Source: Propionibacteriaceae bacterium AM104-82 (lineage in GTDB: Bacteria > Actinomycetota > Actinomycetes > Propionibacteriales > Propionibacteriaceae). Taken from it: a stretch of 64,000 bases of DNA. The translations under genes and the position numbers were made by a program. The stretch spans positions 29,613-93,612 of the forward strand of contig JAQDQK010000013.1 in NCBI GenBank assembly GCA_027658995.1, written 5' to 3'. The notes beneath the pieces were generated by a model. That model was given only the letters and a program-made list of their open reading frames with translations. It was not told the origin of the DNA and searched no databases. Positions 1 through 8,873 of this stretch are shown here, piece by piece. Position 1 is the stretch's first letter. Every line of letters begins with the position of its first letter.

Positions 1-609
1 GTACTCGACGATGGTGACGTCGGCGCCGAACTGGCTGAGCACGTAGGCGAACTCGGTGCCGATCGCGCCGGAGCCGCCGATGATGATGGAGCCGGGCACG
101 GCGTCAGAGAGGATCTGCTCCTCATAGGTGACGACGTTGGCGGAGCGCTGGGTGCCGGGCAGCATCTTGGTGGTTGCGCCGGCGGCGACGATGGCGTTGG
201 TGAAGCGGACCTGCTGCTTCTCGCCCGAATCGGACTCGACCTCGATGGTGTTGGCGTCGATGAACGTGCCCCACCCGTCCAGTTCGGTGATCTTGTTCTT
301 CTTCATCAGGAAGTGGATGCCCTTGGTCATCCGGTCCGACACGGCGCGGCTGCGGCTGAACGCCTTGCCGTAGTTGAAGGTCACGTCGCCCTCGATGCCG
401 AAGGTGTCGGCCTCGTGGTTGAAGATGTGGGCCAGTTCCGCGTTGCGCAGCAGCGACTTCGTCGGGATGCAGCCCACGTTCAGGCAGACACCTCCCCAGT
501 ACCGCTTCTCGATGATCCCGACCTTCAGGCCGAGCTGGGCGGCGCGGATGGCGGCCACATAGCCACCTGGACCGGCGCCGAGAACAACGACGTCAAATTC
601 TGAGCTCAT
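1..609 (-). CDS. lpd: dihydrolipoyl dehydrogenase (E3), N-terminal part
   Basis: N-terminal 203 residues of the FAD enzyme that reoxidises dihydrolipoamide in 2-oxo acid dehydrogenase complexes; the gene runs off the left edge. The protein opens with a Rossmann FAD motif ([12 protein letters not shown]) and carries the redox disulfide motif [13 protein letters not shown] near residue 45, which identifies this flavoprotein family. Near the window edge a second dinucleotide-binding motif ([13 protein letters not shown]) begins the NAD domain. The ATG at 609 is preceded by a TAGAGT box (617-622) at 7 nt and no Shine-Dalgarno, so the transcript is probably leaderless. Mycothione reductase and related flavoproteins share the fold, but the [10 protein letters not shown] form is typical of Lpd. 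Confidence 0.93.
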   Translation of the reverse strand, partial: MSSEFDVVVLGAGPGGYVAAIRAAQLGLKVGIIEKRYWGGVCLNVGCIPTKSLLRNAELAHIFNHEADTFGIEGDVTFNYGKAFSRSRAVSDRMTKGIHFLMKKNKITELDGWGTFIDANTIEVESDSGEKQQVRFTNAIVAAGATTKMLPGTQRSANVVTYEEQILSDAVPGSIIIGGSGAIGTEFAYVLSQFGADVTIVEY

Positions 610-616
610 GACGCCC

Positions 617-622
617 ACTCTA
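617..622 (-). promoter_or_regulatory. -10 box of lpd (leaderless)
   Basis: TAGAGT read on the minus strand, 7 nt before the lpd ATG, with no ribosome binding site between. Confidence 0.5.
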
Positions 623-673
623 TCCCCCAACTCCCCCCTGACGACACACGAAGCGGGCAAGAATGGTTGGTTC

Positions 674-689
674 ATCTCACACATGAGAT
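674..689. promoter_or_regulatory. inverted repeat at the promoter of the HTH-MurA gene
   Basis: ATCTCA-CACA-TGAGAT, two perfect 6-bp arms around 4 bp, ending on the first base of the TAAGAT -10 box (689-694). Its position fits a repressor operator. Because the downstream gene encodes an N-terminal XRE-type HTH, autoregulation is an inference worth testing. Confidence 0.45.
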
Positions 690-694
690 AAGAT
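689..694 (+). promoter_or_regulatory. -10 box of the HTH-MurA gene (leaderless)
   Basis: TAAGAT followed by 6 nt (CGTCGG) and the ATG at 701; there is no Shine-Dalgarno. Confidence 0.55.
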
Positions 695-700
695 CGTCGG

Positions 701-2242
701 ATGAGTGCTACAAGTGAGTCCATCGGACGGATGATTCGCGACGCCCGCACCTCGCGGGACTGGTCGCAGAAGAGGCTGGCTGAGGAGTTGGGGACGGCCC
801 AGAGCGCGGTGCACCGGATCGAGGCCGGACAGCAGAACCTGTCGCTGAGCATGATCAACCGCCTCGCCGAGGCCCTCGACATGCCGCTGATCCAGACGGC
901 CACGCAGGGCAGCATGAACTTCGAGATCCAAGGCCCGACGACCCTGTCGGGCGAGATAGATGTCCGCACGTCGAAGAACGCCGCGATGGCGGTGCTGTGC
1001 GCCTCCCTGCTGAACCACGGTCGCACCGTGCTGCGCGGGATCGCCCGCATCGAGGAGGTCGACCGCATCAACGAGGTGCTGACCTCCATCGGCGTGAAGC
1101 TGACCTGGATCGGCGAGGGCAACGACCTCGAGATCATCCGCCCCGAGCGTCTGTTGCCGGAGCACATCGACGAGCGCGCCGCGCGGCGCACCCGCAGCAT
1201 CCTGATGTTCCTCGGCCCACTGTTGCACGAGTTCGACGACTTCAAGTTGCCCTACGCCGGTGGCTGCGACCTGGGTGCGCGCACCGTGCACCCGCACATG
1301 TCGGCGCTGTCCAAGATGGGCCTCACCGTCACCGCGACCGACCGGAACTACCAGGCCAAGGTCGTCCGCGACGTCTCCGACGCCCGCCAGATCACGCTGA
1401 TCGAGCGCGGCGACACCGTCACCGAGAACGCGATCATGGCCGCCGCCCGCACCCCGGGCGTCACGACGTTGCGCAACGCGTCGGGCAACTACATGGTGCA
1501 GGACCTGTGCTTCTTCCTGGAGCGCCTCGGCGTCCGCATCGACGGCATCGGCACCACCACGCTGACCATCCACGGCGTCGAGACCATCAACACCGACGTC
1601 GAGTACTACATCTCCGAGGACCCGATCGAGGCGATGAGCCTGCTCACCGCCGGCATCGTGACCCGCTCCGAGATCACCGTGCGGCGCTGCCCCGTCGAGT
1701 TCCTCGACGTCGAGTTCGCCGTCCTCGACGAGATGGGCCAGGTGTTCGAGTTCTCGGAGGAGTACACCAGCCACAACGGCAAGACGCGCCTGGTCGACGT
1801 GACGGTGAAGCCGTCCGACCTGCACGCCCCGCTCGACAAGATCCACCCGATGCCGTTCCCCGGCCTCAACATCGACAACCTGCCGTTCTTCGCGGTCATC
1901 TGCGCGACGGCCACCGGGCAGAGCGTCATCTACGACTGGGTCTACGACAACCGGGCGATCCACCTGTCGAAGCTCTCCGAACTGGGCGCCAACATCCAGT
2001 TGATGGACGCCCACCGGTTGCTGATCATCGGCCCCACCGCGTGGCGCGGACGCAAGATCGACTCGCCGCCCGCGCTGCGTCCCGCCGTCTGCGTGCTGCT
2101 CGCGGCGCTCGCCGCTCGAGGCACCACCAACCTGATGGACGTCTACGTCATCAACCGCGGCTACGAGGACCTGCCGCACCGCCTCAACAAGCTCGGCGCG
2201 AACATCAACGTGTTCTGGGGCGACCCCTCCACCGACGACTGA
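701..2242 (+). CDS. XRE-type HTH fused to a MurA-like (UDP-GlcNAc enolpyruvyltransferase) domain
   Basis: 513 residues. Residues about 5-62 form a Cro/C1-type helix-turn-helix ([22 protein letters not shown]). Residues about 73-505 resemble the EPSP-synthase/MurA fold: SKNAA at 91-95 matches the Lys-Asn pair of MurA, GGCDLGAR near 187-194 keeps the active-site cysteine (Cys189), and the C-terminal [16 protein letters not shown]...[18 protein letters not shown] matches the LRASAALVLAGL...RGYE region. The MurA segment that normally reads PFPTDMQAQ reads PFPGLNIDN here, so the catalytic Asp (E. coli Asp305) does not align simply. Canonical MurA enzymes are about 420 aa and lack the HTH. This could be a moonlighting regulator or a divergent enolpyruvyltransferase; peptidoglycan synthesis itself may depend on another murA elsewhere. 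Confidence 0.85.
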   Translation: MSATSESIGRMIRDARTSRDWSQKRLAEELGTAQSAVHRIEAGQQNLSLSMINRLAEALDMPLIQTATQGSMNFEIQGPTTLSGEIDVRTSKNAAMAVLCASLLNHGRTVLRGIARIEEVDRINEVLTSIGVKLTWIGEGNDLEIIRPERLLPEHIDERAARRTRSILMFLGPLLHEFDDFKLPYAGGCDLGARTVHPHMSALSKMGLTVTATDRNYQAKVVRDVSDARQITLIERGDTVTENAIMAAARTPGVTTLRNASGNYMVQDLCFFLERLGVRIDGIGTTTLTIHGVETINTDVEYYISEDPIEAMSLLTAGIVTRSEITVRRCPVEFLDVEFAVLDEMGQVFEFSEEYTSHNGKTRLVDVTVKPSDLHAPLDKIHPMPFPGLNIDNLPFFAVICATATGQSVIYDWVYDNRAIHLSKLSELGANIQLMDAHRLLIIGPTAWRGRKIDSPPALRPAVCVLLAALAARGTTNLMDVYVINRGYEDLPHRLNKLGANINVFWGDPSTDD

Positions 2243-2244
2243 GC

Positions 2245-3099
2245 TCAGTCGACCCGTCGGGCCGCGAACCTGAAGCGCGGCTCGACGAGGTCCTGCTGCG
2301 CCGCTACAAGGCGCAGTTCCGAGGATCCCGCTGACGCCGTCGCCTCAAGCACCGAGTAGGTGACGGACGCGGTCGCCGACAGCGCGCCCGCCAGGCCCTC
2401 GCCGCGCAGCCAGTGCGCAAGGAACACCGCGGTGGTCAGGTCACCCGAGCCGGTGAAGGCGCGATCGATCAACGGCGTCTCCACGATCCAGGCGCCCTCG
2501 CCGTCGACGGCGAGCATCCGCATGGCGTCCCCGCCGAGCCCTTCGCCCACCACCGACGTCACCACCACGACCCGCGGGCCGCGCTCCCGCAGCGACCGCG
2601 CCGCCGCGAGCACGTCGTCCAGGCCCCTGGTGTCGACGCCGGTGAGGTGGCGCAGTTCGAACAGGTTCGGCGTCATGATGTCGGCCGCAGGCACGACCTC
2701 GTCGCGCCAGAACTCCGGGATGCCCTCCGAGGCGTAGAAGCCCTTGTCCTCGTCGCCCATCACCGGGTCGGCGCAGAACACCGCCGCCGGGTTGGCCCGC
2801 TTGATGGCGGCGGCCGCCTCGAGGATCGCCCGGCCGACCTCCGCGGTGCCGAGGTACCCGCACAGCAGAGCGTCGGTGACCTCGAACGCGCCCCGCTCCC
2901 CCACCCCGCGCACGACATCGCGGACGTCGTCGACCGAGATCAGCGGGCCGCGGAACGTCGGGTAGCCCGTGTGGTTGGAGAAGTTGACGGTGTTGACCGG
3001 CCACACCTCCACGCCGAGGCGCTGCAGTGGGAACACCGCGGCCGAGTTTCCCGCGTGACCGTAGGCCACCGCCGACTGGATCGACACCACTGCTGTCAT
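2245..3099 (-). CDS. pdxY: pyridoxal kinase (PdxY-type)
   Basis: 284 residues of the ribokinase-like PdxK/PdxY family, which phosphorylates pyridoxal to PLP in B6 salvage. The start MTAVVSIQSAVAYGHAGNSA is the conserved N-terminal pyridoxal-binding region, followed by LGVEVWPVNTVNFSNHTGY. The anion hole/catalytic motif near residue 225 is FTGSGDLTTA, with the catalytic Asp. Longer upstream reading is possible but would run into the promoter of the divergent diesterase gene, so the ATG at 3099 is preferred. The gene ends 3 bp from the convergent HTH-MurA gene. Confidence 0.88.
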   Translation of the reverse strand: MTAVVSIQSAVAYGHAGNSAAVFPLQRLGVEVWPVNTVNFSNHTGYPTFRGPLISVDDVRDVVRGVGERGAFEVTDALLCGYLGTAEVGRAILEAAAAIKRANPAAVFCADPVMGDEDKGFYASEGIPEFWRDEVVPAADIMTPNLFELRHLTGVDTRGLDDVLAAARSLRERGPRVVVVTSVVGEGLGGDAMRMLAVDGEGAWIVETPLIDRAFTGSGDLTTAVFLAHWLRGEGLAGALSATASVTYSVLEATASAGSSELRLVAAQQDLVEPRFRFAARRVD

Positions 3100-3198
3100 G
3101 GGGCCAATGCTGGCCCCACGCTCGGCGCCGCGCAACGCGACATCATCAGGCGTTCGCCGTTGGCGCAACCGGGTCACCAACCCATACACTTGGCCTCC

Positions 3199-3969
3199 AT
3201 GGCCGAGGTCTATGCGGACTACCTGTCCCCAGAGTTCATCGCGATGGCTCATCGTGGTGGCTCATTCCTCACGCCTAACCTCGGGATCGAGAACACCGTC
3301 AAGGCGTTCAGCAACGCCGTCGAGTTGGGCTACCGCTATCTCGAGACCGACGTGCACGCCTCCTCAGACGGCCGACTCTTCGCCTTCCACGACGGGGACC
3401 TCGAGCGGGTCACCGGCTACGAGGGCTCACTTCACACGCTTCCCGCCGACGACGTGCGGCAGTTGAAGGTCGGCGGGCGGGAGCCGATTCCCTCGCTCGA
3501 CGAACTCTTCGAGACCTTCCCGGACATCAACTTCAACATCGACCTGAAGCACGACCCTGCTGTCGAACTGCTGGCCGACACCATCGAACGGCACGGCGCC
3601 GAGCGGCGGGTCTGCGTCGGATCGTTCTCGCGGCCGCGCATCAAGCGGTTCCGCGCGCTGCTGCCCCAGGTGCCGACCGCGGTGTCCAGCCTCGGTTCCG
3701 CCGCCCTCACCGTCGGGCGCATCTCGAAGGGCGGCCAGGTCTACCAGGTCCCGATGACGCACTCGGTTGGGCCCGTCACCGTCGACGTCGTGACCCCCCA
3801 GTCCATCGCAAAGGCACACCGCGCCGGACGCAAGATCCAGGTGTGGACCATCGACGAGCCGACCACCATGCACCGCCTCATCGACTGGGGCGTCGACGGC
3901 ATCATCACCGACCGCCCCGATTTGCTCAAAGAGGTTCTCCGCGCCCGGGGTATGTGGTCTACTCGGTAG
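3199..3969 (+). CDS. glycerophosphodiester phosphodiesterase
   Basis: 256 residues. It hydrolyses glycerophosphodiesters to glycerol-3-phosphate plus alcohol. The N terminus has the GDPD signature IAMAHRGG...IENTVKAF, then LETDVHASSDGRLFAFHD with the metal and catalytic residues, and near residue 110 FNIDLKHD. The C-terminal part keeps VWTIDEPTTMHRLIDWGVDGIITDRPD, typical of the family. No signal peptide is visible, so a cytoplasmic enzyme is likely. A TACACT box lies 8 nt before the ATG. rbpA follows 54 bp downstream on the same strand, an arrangement seen in other actinobacteria. Confidence 0.9.
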   Translation: MAEVYADYLSPEFIAMAHRGGSFLTPNLGIENTVKAFSNAVELGYRYLETDVHASSDGRLFAFHDGDLERVTGYEGSLHTLPADDVRQLKVGGREPIPSLDELFETFPDINFNIDLKHDPAVELLADTIERHGAERRVCVGSFSRPRIKRFRALLPQVPTAVSSLGSAALTVGRISKGGQVYQVPMTHSVGPVTVDVVTPQSIAKAHRAGRKIQVWTIDEPTTMHRLIDWGVDGIITDRPDLLKEVLRARGMWSTR

Positions 3970-4023
3970 GGAACGATTCGGCCCTCCGAGTCGTTGTACC
4001 AGTGGAGAAACGAAGGAGGGAAG

Positions 4024-4365
4024 ATGGCAGATCGTGCACTGCGCGGCGTCGGTCTCGGCTCGAAGACATTCGAGGACGAGCAGGGAGTCGAATTCGCCGA
4101 GCGTCAGAGTCTCGCTTTTGACTGTCCCAAGGGGCATCACTTCACCGTTACGTTCTCCGTCGAGGCCGACCTCCCCACCGAGTGGGAGTGCAAGAAGTGC
4201 GGGCTGATGGCCACGCGCTCAGACGGCGTCGTCGGAGAGGAAAAGGTCGAGAAGCCCGTGCGTACCCACTGGGACATGCTGCGAGAGCGTCGCTCGATCC
4301 CCGAACTGGAAAACATCCTTGCCGAGCAGTTGGAGAAACTGCGCGATTCGGATCGAATCTACTAA
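4024..4365 (+). CDS. rbpA: RNA polymerase-binding protein RbpA
   Basis: 113 residues; the actinobacterial factor that binds principal sigma factors and RNA polymerase and stabilises the open complex. The N terminus MADRALRGVGLGSKTFEDEQGVEFAERQ and the central core with CPKGH...WECKKCG are hallmarks. The C-terminal sigma-interaction part reads KPVRTHWDMLRERRSIPELE. The start is set by a strong Shine-Dalgarno (GAAGGAGGGA, about 4012-4021) just before ATG 4024. A strong bidirectional-looking terminator follows. Confidence 0.96.
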   Translation: MADRALRGVGLGSKTFEDEQGVEFAERQSLAFDCPKGHHFTVTFSVEADLPTEWECKKCGLMATRSDGVVGEEKVEKPVRTHWDMLRERRSIPELENILAEQLEKLRDSDRIY

Positions 4366-4376
4366 CTGACCACGCA

Positions 4377-4412
4377 CAACGCCCGCCGAGTCTTGCCGAC
4401 CGGCGGGCGTTG
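4377..4412. terminator. hairpin terminator between rbpA and fxsA-like gene
   Basis: A perfect 12-bp stem, CAACGCCCGCCG and CGGCGGGCGTTG, with a 12-nt loop sits between two convergent genes, so it can end both transcripts. There is no obvious U-tract. Confidence 0.7.
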
Positions 4413-4424
4413 TCGCGTCCAGGC

Positions 4425-4979
4425 TCAGGCCCGCGGCGAGTCCTGGCTCTCCGGGTCGATGATGGTGCCCTCGATGACCACCGACTCCTCCTGCTCGCGG
4501 GGTGCGCGCTTCAGGTCGGGGGCGATCTCGGGGATCAGCGTGACGGCCTCTGCCACCGTCTCGCCCTTGATGACGACCGGGGCGTTGCCGCTGCGCTGCA
4601 GCGTGCGGGCCGCCCACCAGGTGATCGCCGACTTCACGAACGGGCGCGTGAACGGAAGCAGCAGCAGCGCGCCGACAACGTCGGAGAGCAGCCCGGGCAG
4701 GATCAGCAGGATGCCGCCGGTCAGCACGAGGCTCGCGTCGGCCATCTGGCCCTGCGGCAGTTGCCCGGAGCGCAGCGACTCCGAGAGTGCCTTCCACGTC
4801 TTGCGCCATTCGCGCTGCAGCAGGAAGAGGCCGAGCACCGTTGTGCTGAGCAGGATCAGCAGGGTCCACCAGCCGATCTCGCCAGCCACCCAGATCAGGG
4901 CCGCAACCTCTGCGATCACATAGAGCAGCAGGCCCAGACCTGTCAGTCCGAGCCAGAGTCCTCCACGGCGGTTCGCCAT
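4425..4979 (-). CDS. fxsA: FxsA family membrane protein
   Basis: 184 residues. Two N-terminal hydrophobic segments (about residues 8-30 and 36-55) are followed by LLQREWRKTWKAL and the glycine-rich GGILLILPGLLSDVVGALLLLPFTRP, the typical FxsA core of a cytoplasmic-membrane protein. E. coli FxsA limits phage T7 exclusion by the F plasmid; the cellular role is otherwise unclear. The acidic C-terminal tail (from about residue 150) is soluble. The ATG overlaps the stop of the upstream mannosyltransferase by one base (ATGA), so the two are translationally coupled. The same neighbourhood occurs in mycobacteria. Confidence 0.85.
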   Translation of the reverse strand: MANRRGGLWLGLTGLGLLLYVIAEVAALIWVAGEIGWWTLLILLSTTVLGLFLLQREWRKTWKALSESLRSGQLPQGQMADASLVLTGGILLILPGLLSDVVGALLLLPFTRPFVKSAITWWAARTLQRSGNAPVVIKGETVAEAVTLIPEIAPDLKRAPREQEESVVIEGTIIDPESQDSPRA

Positions 4980-5758
4980 CACGCCTTCTTCTTGTGCCCG
5001 ATCGCCTTGCGGACGCCGCCGGTGAGCTGACCGAGGCGGTACTCGATGCCCCACAGCGTGGTGCGGATCAGCGCCTCGACGACGATGTTCTTGCTCATCT
5101 TGGAGTCGCCGAACTCGCGCTCCACGAACTCGATGGGCACCTCGACGACCTTGAAGCCGTTCTTCAGCGTGCGCCACACCAGGTCGATCTGGAAGCAGTA
5201 GCCGGCCGAGGCGACCTCGTCGAGCGAGATGCCGCGCAGCGTGTCGGCCTTGTACGCGTTGAAGCCGCCGGTCGCATCCTTGACGGGGATGCCGAGCCAC
5301 ATGCGCGTCCACAGCGAGCCGCCCTTGGAGATGAACTCCCTCGACTTGGGCCAGTTCACCACGGAGCCGCCCTTGACCCAGCGGGAACCCTTCGCCATGT
5401 CCGCGCCGTCGGCGAGCGCCTGCAGCAACCGCGGCAGTTCCTCCGGCTGGTGCGACCCGTCGGCATCGTGCTGGACGAGCACGCCGTAGCCGTTGTCGAG
5501 GCCCCAGTGGAACCCTGCCAGGTAGGCGGCGCCGAGGCCCTCCTTGCCCTTGCGGTGCATCACCTTGATGTGGTCGTCCTCCGACGCGAGCCGGTCCGCG
5601 AGGTCGCCGGTGCCGTCGGGAGAGTTGTCGTCGGCGATGAGGATGTCGGCGTCGGGCACGGAACGGCGGAGACGGTTGGTGATGCTCTCGATGTTCTGCG
5701 ATTCGTTGTACGTCGGGATGATCACGAGCACTCGGCCGAGCGCGTCCTGGGAGGTCAT
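4979..5758 (-). CDS. polyprenol monophosphomannose synthase (GT2)
   Basis: 259 residues, a family-2 glycosyltransferase that transfers mannose from GDP-mannose to polyprenyl phosphate, supplying periplasmic mannosylation (lipoglycans, O-mannosylated proteins). Motifs: VLVIIPTYNESQNI at the N terminus, ADILIADDNSPDGTGD, HRKGKEGLGAAYLAGF, the metal-binding VQHDADGSH, and GSRWVKGGSV. No membrane anchor is visible; in mycobacteria this domain is fused to Lnt, and here lnt is the adjacent upstream gene. Shine-Dalgarno AAGGA precedes the ATG. Confidence 0.9.
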   Translation of the reverse strand: MTSQDALGRVLVIIPTYNESQNIESITNRLRRSVPDADILIADDNSPDGTGDLADRLASEDDHIKVMHRKGKEGLGAAYLAGFHWGLDNGYGVLVQHDADGSHQPEELPRLLQALADGADMAKGSRWVKGGSVVNWPKSREFISKGGSLWTRMWLGIPVKDATGGFNAYKADTLRGISLDEVASAGYCFQIDLVWRTLKNGFKVVEVPIEFVEREFGDSKMSKNIVVEALIRTTLWGIEYRLGQLTGGVRKAIGHKKKA

Positions 5759-5791
5759 GGGCGTCCTTGGGGTTCGATTGTCCCGTCCATG

Positions 5792-7306
5792 CTACCGGTC
5801 GTCGGAGCGCTTCCGAAGGACGGTGGCCCCGAGTGCGACCACGGTCGTAGCGACCGCGAGCCACGACAACCACGGGCTCAGCCGAACGGCCAGGTTCACG
5901 TTGTAGCGCAGCGGGACCTCGGCGAACAGCGTCGCCGCCTCCAACTCGTCGGTGCGCTCGACGACGCGGCCGCGCGGGTCGACGACCGCCGAGATCGAGT
6001 TGAGGGTGCTGGCCAGCACCTCGCGGCCCGTCTCCATCGCCCTGATCCGGTTGAGGACCAGTTGCTGGTGCGGTTCGAAGGTCAGCGCGTAGGTGTTGGT
6101 GTTCGACTGCGACACGATCAACTCCGCCCCAGCGTGGATCAGGTCGTAGGCCGTCTGGTCGTAGGCCAGTTCGAAGCAGATCAGCGACCCGACCCTGAGG
6201 TGGCGGTACTCCCCCACGCTCGCCTCCAGCACGCCTGGGCCCTCGCCGGGGATGGAGTCGCGTCCGACCTGCTTGAGGATCGGCAGCAGCGGCAGCAGTT
6301 GCTGACGGAACGGGATGTACTCGCCGAAGGGCACCAGGTTGCGCTTGTGGTACGTCTCACCGGGGCCCGCCGCTGGATCCCACCAGATGCTGGTGGTCTG
6401 GCGGGTGTCCTCAGTTGGCCCGTCGGTGACGGCGCCGACCAGGATCGGCACCTCCGCGATCTGGGCGGAGACCTCGACGAGGCGGCGGGTCTCCGCGTCG
6501 TTGATGGGGTCGACGTCGGTCGCGTTCTCCGGCCACAGGATGAAGTCGACCGGGCGGGATTCGGTGCGCGCGAGCGCGGTGGCGAAGATGGTCTCGCTCA
6601 GGGCGTTGTTGGTGACGGAGCGCGCATAGCTTGCGGTGCCGTGCTCCGCGCGGTTGACGTTGGGCTGCACCATCGCGACGCTGACGCTCTGCTCGGGCGT
6701 CGCGAGGGGAACCAGGTTCAGCAGGCCGCCGACCAGGAAGATCGCCAGCGCCCCCGCGACGGCCCTGATCCGGACCTTCGGGGTCGTCACGGCCCACAGC
6801 AGCAGGGTCGCGGCGAGCGCGACGAGATAGCTGACGCCTGTCACGCCGACCCAGGACAGGAAGCCGTTCATCGGTTGGTCGACCGTTGTGTAGGCGAGCC
6901 GGGTCCAGGGGAAGCCACCGAAGGGGATCTGCCCCGAGCCGAACTCCACGGCGACCAGGGCAGCCGGGACCAGGAACGGCCAGGCCTTCAGCGTGGTCAG
7001 CCGTGTGAGGACGAGCCCGAGGACGGCCCACCACAGCGACATGAACGCCACCAGCGCGACGCCGACCCAGAACCCGAGCACGGAGACCCAGGAGATCGTC
7101 AGGGTGTTCAGGGCGAGGCCAGCCAGGTAGCCCCAGCCGAAGCCTGCGCGCATCCGTAGGCCGGCCATCAGCCACACGAACAGCGCGAAGCCGACGATGG
7201 TGGCGGGCCAGACACCCATCGGGGCCATGCCGAGCCCGATCAGCAGCCCGGCGGCAATCGCCACGGCAAGGGTGATCGGCACGGGGAGGGTGGGGCGTTT
7301 CAGCAC
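5792..7306 (-). CDS. lnt: apolipoprotein N-acyltransferase
   Basis: 504 residues. It adds the third acyl chain to lipoproteins at the outer face of the membrane. About six N-terminal membrane segments (residues 10-190) precede a nitrilase-like domain carrying the catalytic triad: Glu260 (ILWPENATD), Lys321 (YHKRNLVPFGEY) and Cys377 (SLICFELAYD). A last hydrophobic segment lies near the C terminus. The GTG start at 7306 follows a TAGGCT box by 6 nt and has no Shine-Dalgarno. It sits upstream of the mannosyltransferase on the same strand. Confidence 0.93.
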   Translation of the reverse strand: MLKRPTLPVPITLAVAIAAGLLIGLGMAPMGVWPATIVGFALFVWLMAGLRMRAGFGWGYLAGLALNTLTISWVSVLGFWVGVALVAFMSLWWAVLGLVLTRLTTLKAWPFLVPAALVAVEFGSGQIPFGGFPWTRLAYTTVDQPMNGFLSWVGVTGVSYLVALAATLLLWAVTTPKVRIRAVAGALAIFLVGGLLNLVPLATPEQSVSVAMVQPNVNRAEHGTASYARSVTNNALSETIFATALARTESRPVDFILWPENATDVDPINDAETRRLVEVSAQIAEVPILVGAVTDGPTEDTRQTTSIWWDPAAGPGETYHKRNLVPFGEYIPFRQQLLPLLPILKQVGRDSIPGEGPGVLEASVGEYRHLRVGSLICFELAYDQTAYDLIHAGAELIVSQSNTNTYALTFEPHQQLVLNRIRAMETGREVLASTLNSISAVVDPRGRVVERTDELEAATLFAEVPLRYNVNLAVRLSPWLSWLAVATTVVALGATVLRKRSDDR

Positions 7307-7312
7307 GCAGGA

Positions 7313-7318
7313 AGCCTA
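7313..7318 (-). promoter_or_regulatory. -10 box of lnt (leaderless GTG)
   Basis: TAGGCT on the minus strand, then 6 nt, then GTG. Confidence 0.5.
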
Positions 7319-7350
7319 CCTGGGTCGGCGGGGTGTGCCAGCATGTGCTG

Positions 7351-8244
7351 GTGAGCACTCTGATGGCGTTCGACACGTCCTACCTGTACTTCCGAGCCTT
7401 CTTCGGCGTTCCCAACACCTTCCACGCCGTCGACGGCACGCCCGTCAACGCGGTGCGCGGCACGCTCGACTTCATCTCCAGGCTCCTGACGCAGTACGAA
7501 CCCGACGTCTTCGCGTGCGCCTGGGACGACGACTGGCGCCCCGCCTGGCGGGTCGACCTGGTGCCGACCTACAAGACGCACCGGCTCGTCGAGAACGCGG
7601 GCGTCGCGCAGGAGCAGGTCGACGACGACCTCAACGTCCAGGTGCCCCTGATCCGTCAGTGCCTGACCGCGCTCGGCATCCCAATCGTCGGAGTCGCCGA
7701 GCACGAGGCGGACGATGTGATGGCCTCTCTCGCCCGCCAGCACGAGGGAACCAGCCTCGTCGTCACCGGCGACCGCGACCTCTTCCAACTCGTCGACGAC
7801 GACACCTCGATCGTCTACATCGCCAAGGGTGTCGCCAAGCACGAACTGGTCACCCCCGAGGTGCTCGCAGGCAAGTACCAGCTCGCTCCGCAGCGCTACG
7901 TCGACTTCGCGGTGCTTCGCGGCGACCCGAGCGACGGCCTGCCCGGCGTCAAGGGCATCGGCGAGAAGACCGCGGCTTCGCTCGTGACGACCTACCCCAG
8001 CCTCGAGGCGATGGTGGAGGCGGCCGTCGACCCGGCGTCGAAGCTGTCGCCGTCGGTGCGCTCGAAGCTGCTGGCCGATGTCGACTATCTGGCGAAGGCC
8101 CGCGAGGTCGTCACCTGCGTCGACACGCTCCCGCTTCCCTCGCTCGAGCGTGGCCCGGTGGACGAGGCCCGCGTCGCTGAGCTGACGGAGTCGCTTGGCC
8201 TGGGCGGCTCCATGACGCGCCTCGCCGAGGTCCTCTCCCGCTAG
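7351..8244 (+). CDS. 5'-3' exonuclease (PIN/FEN-type)
   Basis: About 297 residues, homologous to the 5' nuclease domain of DNA polymerase I but free-standing. Metal-binding acidic clusters are visible: LMAFDTSYLYFRAF at the start, EHEADDVMASLA and VVTGDRDLFQLVDDD in the middle; the helix-hairpin-helix region reads LRGDPSDGLPGVKGIGEKTAASL. Such proteins act in primer removal or flap processing. The start is uncertain: GTG at 7333, 7345 or 7351 and ATG at 7363 are all in frame, none with a good Shine-Dalgarno; 7351 is a compromise by length. Confidence 0.88.
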   Translation: MSTLMAFDTSYLYFRAFFGVPNTFHAVDGTPVNAVRGTLDFISRLLTQYEPDVFACAWDDDWRPAWRVDLVPTYKTHRLVENAGVAQEQVDDDLNVQVPLIRQCLTALGIPIVGVAEHEADDVMASLARQHEGTSLVVTGDRDLFQLVDDDTSIVYIAKGVAKHELVTPEVLAGKYQLAPQRYVDFAVLRGDPSDGLPGVKGIGEKTAASLVTTYPSLEAMVEAAVDPASKLSPSVRSKLLADVDYLAKAREVVTCVDTLPLPSLERGPVDEARVAELTESLGLGGSMTRLAEVLSR

Positions 8245-8280
8245 GGCGCTCAGCGCTCAGCGCTCAGAGCTCAGCGCTTG
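8245..8280. repeat. short GCTCAGC-type tandem repeat
   Basis: Four imperfect copies of a 7-8-bp unit (CGCTCAG) lie between the convergent exonuclease and metW genes and run into the metW stop. Probably slippage-derived. Confidence 0.5.
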
Positions 8281-8873
8281 GCGTGCAGGACGTACAGCGC
8301 GGAACTGGCCAGCAGGTTAGAGCCGACGTTGCCGGCGCGGTGCCGGTGGCCGTCGGCGTCGAGCGGGATCCGCCGGTCGGTCACCATGCCGAGGCTCGCG
8401 AACAGCGGCTCCAGGTCCGGGATCGACGAGTGGTGCAGGTTCGGCGTGTCGTACCAGTCGAACGGCAGGTCCTTCGACATCGGCATCCGCCCACGCAGCA
8501 GCCGCAGCCGGTTGCGCCAATGCGCGAAGTTCGGCATCGACACCAGCGAGTGCAGCGCGATGCGGCCCATCTCTGCGAGCACGCCGCGGGGCTTGTACAC
8601 CGTCTGCAGCGTCCGCGACAGCACCACGAAGTCGTAACTGTCGTCGGCGAACTCTCCCAGTTGGGTGTCCAGGTCCAGTTCGATCACGTTGACGCCGCGG
8701 CGCAGGCACTCCAGCACGTTGCCGGGGTCCAGGTCGACGCCGGTGCCGGTGCAGCCCTTCTCCGTCAGCAGTTGCAGCAGATCCCCATTGCCGCAGCCCA
8801 GGTCGAGCACCCGCGACCCCTCCGGGATCAGGTCGGCGATGATGGCCAGGTCGGCCCTGAAGCGCTGCGTCAT
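8271..8873 (-). CDS. metW: methionine biosynthesis protein MetW
   Basis: 200 residues with a class I methyltransferase fold: VLDLGCGNGDLLQLL (AdoMet motif I), GTGVDLDPGN, and the MetW-typical SRTLQTVYKPRGVLAEMGRIA and SMPNFAHWRNRL...MPMSKDLPFDWYDTPNLH. MetW works with MetX in homoserine acylation in many bacteria. Its ATG overlaps the metX stop by 4 nt (ATGA), indicating a metX-metW operon and co-translation. Confidence 0.92.
   Translation of the reverse strand: MTQRFRADLAIIADLIPEGSRVLDLGCGNGDLLQLLTEKGCTGTGVDLDPGNVLECLRRGVNVIELDLDTQLGEFADDSYDFVVLSRTLQTVYKPRGVLAEMGRIALHSLVSMPNFAHWRNRLRLLRGRMPMSKDLPFDWYDTPNLHHSSIPDLEPLFASLGMVTDRRIPLDADGHRHRAGNVGSNLLASSALYVLHAKR

Noticed and set aside
4994..7159. 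721-codon open frame on the plus strand across the mannosyltransferase and lnt genes
   Set aside because: It is the complement of two strongly supported genes on the minus strand; its translation is low-complexity Arg/Asp/Gly/Val sequence typical of shadow frames in high-GC DNA.
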